A stretch of 64,000 nucleotides of DNA from Acidimicrobiia bacterium. Lineage in GTDB: Bacteria; Actinomycetota; Acidimicrobiia; Acidimicrobiales; Bin134. Shown here piece after piece: positions 59,420 through 64,000 of the stretch. The stretch is taken from NCBI GenBank assembly GCA_022826705.1, contig JAJDUJ010000027.1:463923-527922 (forward strand), in the 5' to 3' direction. Under the pieces are notes generated by a model. The model saw only the letters and a program-made list of their open reading frames with translations. It made no database searches and had not been told where the DNA came from. Every line of letters begins with the position of its first letter. Position 1 is the first letter of the stretch. Made by a program: the position numbers and the translations under genes.

Positions 59420-60415
59420 ATGAAAACCAAAAACCTGTTGATAAAGCTGCTAGCGCTGCTGTTGGTCTTTGGACTGGTGGCATCGGCGTGCGGCAACGAC
59501 GATGACGACGACACCGCGTCGGGCGACGGGGGCTGCGAAGAAATCTACGAGGTGCGGTACGCCAACTTGGCCACCTTCATCTTGTACTTCCGCGACCTCG
59601 AAGCCGGGCTGCGTGATTTCGGCGCCCTGAACTGCTGGAACTTTGTCGCCGCGGATGCCGCGTACGTGATCGAAGACCAGGTGGCTCAGATTGAGGACTT
59701 CGTGACCCAGGGGGTTGATCTAATCATCGCCTCGCCGGGCGACCGCCAAGCGCTCATTCCCGCCTATGAGGCCGCCGCGGCCGCCGGCATTCCCATGCTG
59801 TCCACCGGCGACAGCGTTCAGGAGGCTGCCCCGGAGATCGGCTTCATCGGCACCGATTGGGGTGTTGAGGGCACCAAGCAGACCGAGTGGATGGTCGAGC
59901 AACTCGGCGGATCGGGCAAGATCGCCCGCATCGGCGGCCCGGGGGCAAGCGAGTACGTGGAGAAGCGCCGCGAGGGCTTCGAGCACACCATGGAAAACAA
60001 CCCTGGCATCGAAGTGGTGTTCAACCAGAGCGCTAACAGCTTCACGGCTGAGGAAGGTCTCCGGCTGGCGCAAGACGCCTTGACCGCCAATCCCGACCTC
60101 GACGGCATCTGGGCCGACAGCGATGCTCTGGCATTGGGTGCGGCCACCGCCGTGGAAGAGGCTGGCATTGACCACGCCGACATCCTCATCAGCGGGACCG
60201 ACGGCGAGCCCGCGGTCTTCGACCAAATCCGGGCCGGGTCCGGCGTGGACATGACCATCGCCCTGCGGGGCTACCAGTGGGGTTGGCAGACCGCCGAGGT
60301 CGCTCACCAGTACCTCACTACCGGCAGCACCGGCCAGGGGTACTTCATCCAGGCCCCCACCTTCGTGGTGGATGCCGACACCATTGAAGGCATGACCAAC
60401 GCCGATCTCCGGTAG
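59420..60415 (+). CDS. Sugar ABC transporter substrate-binding lipoprotein
   Basis: 331 residues. Lipoprotein signal ending LVASACGNDDDDD. RbsB-like fold: VTQGVDLIIASPGDRQALIP, AAAGIPMLSTGDSVQE, GIWADSDALALGAATAVEEA. The ligand is unknown, but neighbouring genes for a GMC oxidoreductase and dehydrogenases suggest a sugar or polyol. Works with the permease just upstream; ribosome binding site GGAGGGG. Confidence 0.92.
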   Translation: MKTKNLLIKLLALLLVFGLVASACGNDDDDDTASGDGGCEEIYEVRYANLATFILYFRDLEAGLRDFGALNCWNFVAADAAYVIEDQVAQIEDFVTQGVDLIIASPGDRQALIPAYEAAAAAGIPMLSTGDSVQEAAPEIGFIGTDWGVEGTKQTEWMVEQLGGSGKIARIGGPGASEYVEKRREGFEHTMENNPGIEVVFNQSANSFTAEEGLRLAQDALTANPDLDGIWADSDALALGAATAVEEAGIDHADILISGTDGEPAVFDQIRAGSGVDMTIALRGYQWGWQTAEVAHQYLTTGSTGQGYFIQAPTFVVDADTIEGMTNADLR

Positions 60416-60448
60416 GGGTACTCACCCTCCGGTAACCCACTAGCGAAC

Positions 60449-62059
60449 ATGACCTATCGGGCCGACGTCCTCATCATTGGCGCCGGTGCCTCCGGCGGGG
60501 TGGCCGCGCGCCACCTGGCCGAGCACGGCTTCGATGTTGTCTGCCTCGAGCAGGGCGATTGGCCCGATAGGTCCGCGTTCCCCGGCGCTCGCCCCGACTG
60601 GGAGCTGGCCATCCGCAAGGACTGGGCCATGAGCCCCAATGTGCGGAGTCGCCCGGAGGATTATCCGGTGGTCCATGACGACTCGGACATCGAGCCCCTG
60701 ATGTACAACGCAGTGGGGGGCAGCATGATCATCTACGCGGGGACGTGGCCCCGGATGCTCCCATCGGATTTCCGGGTGCGGACTATGGACGGGGTGGGCG
60801 ACGACTGGCCCATCGCCTATTCGGACCTGGTTCCCTATTACAACGCCATCGACCAGCAGATCGGTGTGTCCGGCTTGGCCGGAGACCCGGCCTATCCGCC
60901 CCACGATGACTATCCGCTGCCGCCGCTGCCCCTGGGCGCGGCCGGGCGGCGGGTGGCCGAAGGACACAACCGGCTGGGATGGCACTGGTGGCCCGAGCCC
61001 AACGCAATCTTGTCCGCCCCCTACGACGGGCGGAGACCCTGCGTGCAGCGGGGGGTGTGTACATCGGGATGCGCCGAGGGGGCCAAGGCCTCCACCGACC
61101 TGACCCACTGGCCCAAGGCGACTGCCGCTGGCGCCCGGCTCATCACCGGGGCCCGAGTCAGCCGGATCACGATGGACCCGCGAGGGCTGGCCACTGGGGC
61201 CGTGTGGCTGGACCGCTCCGGCGTCGAGCACCATCAGGAAGCCGACGTGGTGATCTTGGCCGCCAATGCCATCGGCACTGCCCGACTACTGCTGCTCTCC
61301 GCCGACGATCGCCATTGTCCCGACGGGCTGGCCAACTCCAGCGGCTTGGTGGGTCGGCGCTTGATGATGCACCCGTTCTCGGTGGTCACTGGGTGGTGGG
61401 ACGACCAGGTGGAGGGCTGGCAAGGCCACTTCGGGGCCAGCATCACCAGCTACCAGTTTTACGAGACCGACCCCGACCGCGAGTTCGTGCGAGGGGCCAA
61501 GTGGGCACTCTCGCCGGTCGGCGGCCCCCTCAACCACATCTTGCCTATGCGGGCTGGCAACGAGGTATGGGGCCCCGATCATCATGAGCTCATGGGCCGG
61601 ACTTTTGGGCGGGGAGCGAGCTGGGCCATCTTCGGAGAGGACCTTCCCGAGGAGCCCAACCGCGTGGATCTCGACCCGGAACGCACCGACAGCCACGGCA
61701 TTCCCGCACCCCGGGTGAGCTACCGAATCTCCGACCACTCACGGCGATTGATGGCCTTCCAGGAAGCCAGGGCTGAAGAGTCGCTTAGGGCATCGGGGTG
61801 CCGGGAGACCGCGGTGGCCAGCATGATCCCCTATTCGGGATGGCATCTCATGGGAACCGCCCGCATGGGTAACGACTCGGCCTCCTCGGTGGTCAACACC
61901 CGCCAGCAGGCCCATGATGTGCCCAACCTGTACATCGCCGATGCCAGCGTGTTCGTAACCAGCTCCGGGGTGAACCCCACCTGCACGATCACCGCGCTGG
62001 CCTTGCGAACCGCGGACCTACTGGTTCAACACCGCAGCGAGCAGAAGGTCCCGGCATGA
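60449..62059 (+). CDS. GMC family FAD-dependent oxidoreductase
   Basis: 536 residues. FAD-binding GAGASGGVAARHLAEHG at the N-terminus, then AVGGSMIIYAGTWPR. A cysteine motif CVQRGVCTSGCAEGAKAS, typical of gluconate/sorbose-dehydrogenase-like GMC enzymes. C-terminal catalytic His in YSGWHLMGTARMG and Asn in SSGVNPTCTITALALR. It probably oxidises a sugar, sugar acid or cyclitol and passes electrons through the small subunit encoded next. Stop overlaps that gene (ATGA). Confidence 0.93.
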   Translation: MTYRADVLIIGAGASGGVAARHLAEHGFDVVCLEQGDWPDRSAFPGARPDWELAIRKDWAMSPNVRSRPEDYPVVHDDSDIEPLMYNAVGGSMIIYAGTWPRMLPSDFRVRTMDGVGDDWPIAYSDLVPYYNAIDQQIGVSGLAGDPAYPPHDDYPLPPLPLGAAGRRVAEGHNRLGWHWWPEPNAILSAPYDGRRPCVQRGVCTSGCAEGAKASTDLTHWPKATAAGARLITGARVSRITMDPRGLATGAVWLDRSGVEHHQEADVVILAANAIGTARLLLLSADDRHCPDGLANSSGLVGRRLMMHPFSVVTGWWDDQVEGWQGHFGASITSYQFYETDPDREFVRGAKWALSPVGGPLNHILPMRAGNEVWGPDHHELMGRTFGRGASWAIFGEDLPEEPNRVDLDPERTDSHGIPAPRVSYRISDHSRRLMAFQEARAEESLRASGCRETAVASMIPYSGWHLMGTARMGNDSASSVVNTRQQAHDVPNLYIADASVFVTSSGVNPTCTITALALRTADLLVQHRSEQKVPA

Positions 62060-62499
62060 CGACGCCCACATCGCCCGCCCCGACGGCCGATATCGACATC
62101 CACCGATTGACCGCTCTCGCCGACGTGATGCTGCCCGCCGCCCACGGGATGCCCGCAGTCTCTGACGTGAAGGCAGTGGAGTCTTATCTGCCCCAAGTCC
62201 TGGGCTGGCGCAAGGATCTACACCAGCCTCTGGTCCGGGCGGTGGATGCGCTTGATCCTTCTTTATTCACCATCGATCGGCTGTCGGCGCTCCATGAGGA
62301 GGACGAAGACGCCTACGTCGCCCTTACCACCGCAGTGGCGGCGTGCTATTACCTCAGTCCGGTGGTACGCGAGCTGATCGGTTATCCGGGCCAAGCGGCC
62401 AAAACCTACGATCCCTTCGCATACACCGAGTGGGTGGCCGAGGGTCTGCTCGATCCGGTTGTCGACCGAGGCCCGATCTGGCGGGAGGTCCCAGGATGA
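62056..62499 (+). CDS. Small subunit of GMC dehydrogenase (gluconate 2-dehydrogenase subunit 3-like)
   Basis: 147 residues. LTALADVMLPAAHGMPAVSD near the N-terminus and LIGYPGQAAKTYDPF near the end fit the gluconate 2-dehydrogenase subunit 3 family, which pairs with GMC flavoproteins. No Tat signal is visible, so the complex is likely cytoplasmic or exported with a partner. Overlaps both neighbours by 4 bases. Confidence 0.78.
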   Translation: MTTPTSPAPTADIDIHRLTALADVMLPAAHGMPAVSDVKAVESYLPQVLGWRKDLHQPLVRAVDALDPSLFTIDRLSALHEEDEDAYVALTTAVAACYYLSPVVRELIGYPGQAAKTYDPFAYTEWVAEGLLDPVVDRGPIWREVPG

Positions 62500-63584
62500 G
62501 CCGGGCGGTGATTTTGTCGGACTACAGCCGCGGACCCGCGGTGGAAACACTCGACTTGGGACCGGTTCTTCCAGGGGGCGCGCTGGTGCGGGTTGACGCC
62601 GCCACCGTGTGCGGCACTGACGTACACATCTGCGATGGCGTCTTCCAGCAGTTGGCCAGTCTGCCCTTGGTGATGGGCCACGAGGGCACCGGCACGATTG
62701 TCGAACTGGGTGCGGGGCTGGAGCACGACGCGCTTGGCCAGCCGCTTCGGCCCGGTGACCGCGTCGTGTGGGCTCACAATTGGTGCGGCCGGTGCTATTT
62801 CTGCGCAGTGGCCAAACAGCCCACCCTGTGCGAGAACACAATGGGCTATGGGTGGGGACCCTATGAGGAGGGCGCCGTCAACGGAACGTTCTCCGAACAC
62901 CTGCACATCTCGCCCGATTCGCGGGTGCTGCGGGTGCCCGAGGGGGTGTCCAGCCCGCTCGCATCGGCGGCCACTTGCGCCCTGCGCACGGTGATGCACG
63001 CCCTCGATCGCATGCCCCGCATCTGGTTCAGCGACTCGGTGGTAGTTCTCGGTGCTGGGCCGGTCGGGGTCCTGGCCGCAGCGGCGGCGCTGCGGAGTGG
63101 GGCCAGCCAGGTGATCCTCATCGGTGCGCCCGCATCCCGGCTGGCCGCCACCGAAGAGTGGGGCCTCACCTCTCGCATCGACATCGATCACACCGAGCCG
63201 GACGAGAGAATCGAAGCGGTACGCAACATGACGCAAGGCCGGGGAGCAGACATCGTGCTCGAATGCGCGGGACCGCCCAACGCCTTCACCGAGGGAATGG
63301 AGATGGTGCGAGCCGGCGGCACGCTCATGGTGATCGGCCAGGCCCATGGCGAAACAGTGCCCGTGGCGACCACGGCCATGAAAGTTCGCCAACTCACGGT
63401 AAGAACCTCGCTTTCGGCCGACATCTCCCACTTCCACGATGCCCTCCGATTCCTCGACCGGCATAGCGTCGAGTTGGGATTGGAATCCGCAGTGTGCTCA
63501 ACCACCTATTCGTTGGATCAGGTGACTGACGCCTTGGCCGCCATGCGAGCCGGTGCCGAGATGAAGCCGGTGATCGTCCCATGA
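62496..63584 (+). CDS. Zinc-dependent alcohol dehydrogenase (MDR family)
   Basis: 362 residues. Catalytic zinc site CGTDVHICDG and MGHEGTG; structural zinc cysteines in NWCGRCYFCAVAKQPTLCEN; NAD-binding VVLGAGPVGVLAAAAAL. Likely oxidises a polyol or sugar alcohol in the second cluster, feeding the aldehyde dehydrogenase after it. Start ATG 62496 overlaps the previous stop; the end overlaps the next start (ATGA at 63581). Confidence 0.93.
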   Translation: MSRAVILSDYSRGPAVETLDLGPVLPGGALVRVDAATVCGTDVHICDGVFQQLASLPLVMGHEGTGTIVELGAGLEHDALGQPLRPGDRVVWAHNWCGRCYFCAVAKQPTLCENTMGYGWGPYEEGAVNGTFSEHLHISPDSRVLRVPEGVSSPLASAATCALRTVMHALDRMPRIWFSDSVVVLGAGPVGVLAAAAALRSGASQVILIGAPASRLAATEEWGLTSRIDIDHTEPDERIEAVRNMTQGRGADIVLECAGPPNAFTEGMEMVRAGGTLMVIGQAHGETVPVATTAMKVRQLTVRTSLSADISHFHDALRFLDRHSVELGLESAVCSTTYSLDQVTDALAAMRAGAEMKPVIVP

Positions 63585-64000
63585 CTTCCAAACTGCTGGC
63601 CGCTGATCTCCGCGACCGCTATCCGCTACTGGTGGGCGGCCGCGAGGTATCCGATGGCGACGTGATGGCGGCCATAGCTCCGGGTACCGGTGAGACAGTG
63701 GCCGAGGTGCCTTTGGCCGACGCCGCGGTAGTGGATCGCGCCGTCGGGGCAGCCGCCGAGGCCCAGCCGGAGTGGGCGGCGCTCTCGGCGGCAGAGCGGG
63801 GCCGGTATCTGCGTGACCTGGCTGATGCGGTGCGGTCGCAGGCCGAGCGTCTGGCCCGGATCGACGCCATGGACAGCGGCAATCCCGTGGCCGCCATGCG
63901 CAACGACGTGGCCTACGGGGCCGATGCCCTGGATTATTTCGCTGGCATCGCCCGAGAGCTGCACGGGAAGACCCTGCCGGCGTCGGCCAACAGCCTCCAT
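63581..64000 (+). CDS. Aldehyde dehydrogenase, N-terminal part (runs off the window)
   Basis: The first 140 codons are visible. YPLLVGGREVSDGDVMAAIA, PGTGETVAEVPLADAAVVD and EWAALSAAERGRYLRDLADA, then LARIDAMDSGNPVAAM, match the betaine-aldehyde-dehydrogenase-like ALDH family. Catalytic Glu and Cys lie beyond the window. It does not look like methylmalonate-semialdehyde dehydrogenase (IolA), so it is not an obvious end of the inositol pathway. Confidence 0.9.
   Translation, partial: MTSKLLAADLRDRYPLLVGGREVSDGDVMAAIAPGTGETVAEVPLADAAVVDRAVGAAAEAQPEWAALSAAERGRYLRDLADAVRSQAERLARIDAMDSGNPVAAMRNDVAYGADALDYFAGIARELHGKTLPASANSLH

Noticed and set aside
60405..60440. Repeat of CTCCGGTA at the end of the second binding-protein gene as a further junction duplication
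   Set aside because: Only 8 bases match and no start codon opens a small frame, so it is too weak to count.

Overview
The window is GC-rich, densely packed chromosomal DNA from an actinobacterium. The best guess is an Acidimicrobiia-type lineage; that level is inferred, because no rRNA gene is present. The strongest evidence is gene order: thrC - (thrB slot) - rho - rpmE - prfA - prmC - tsaC - wecA-like - atpZ/atpI - atpBEFHAGDC - murA follows the order I recall from Mycobacterium and relatives. A mycothiol-nitroreductase-like DsbA protein and a DUF222-type HNH nuclease also fit.

Layout. 1-18055: a forward core block covering threonine synthesis, termination and translation release, rpiB/glyA and a complete ATP synthase operon. 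18099-31000: mixed housekeeping genes (SDR, orphan peptide-type binding lipoprotein, glpX, MFS, murA, NifU-like, rhomboid, cysteine desulfurase, mnmA). 30898-46431 (reverse): a large inositol-type catabolic operon with its own ABC importer: iolE, binding lipoprotein, very large permease, ATPase, iolC, 2-hydroxyacid dehydrogenase, Gfo/Idh/MocA enzyme, iolD, a desaturase-Rieske fusion, iolG, RmlD-like reductase, iolB and a LacD-like aldolase. 46500-55074 (reverse): HAD hydrolase, a secreted metalloprotease/RCC1-repeat protein, an enlarged LigA, a DnaQ-like exonuclease with a BRCT domain, a small HTH protein and an HNH nuclease. 55261-55929: a vapBC toxin-antitoxin pair behind an AT-rich promoter region. 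57004-64000: a second catabolic cluster (cupin, creatininase-like, ABC permease and binding protein, GMC oxidoreductase with small subunit, zinc alcohol dehydrogenase, start of an aldehyde dehydrogenase).

How the genes work together. In the inositol operon, sugar enters through the ABC system. IolG and MocA-type dehydrogenases oxidise it, IolE dehydrates, IolD opens the ring, IolB isomerises, IolC phosphorylates, and the LacD-like protein is the obvious candidate for the final aldolase. The desaturase-Rieske fusion resembles MocD and MocE of rhizopine catabolism joined in one chain, which suggests O-methylated or otherwise modified inositols as substrates.

Most unusual signals: (1) several gene junctions carry short direct duplications of a start or stop region, creating 11-22 codon mini-ORFs, most of which end on the next gene's start codon; (2) LigA with two helix-hairpin-helix modules; (3) a 742-residue sugar permease with a large internal membrane insertion; (4) an ATP synthase b subunit with a signal peptide and exported domain, and an epsilon subunit lacking the C-terminal helices; (5) a phosphoglycerate-mutase-like protein exactly where thrB normally lies. 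No gene-free stretch exceeds 300 bases, and I saw no tRNA, rRNA, CRISPR array or insertion sequence.
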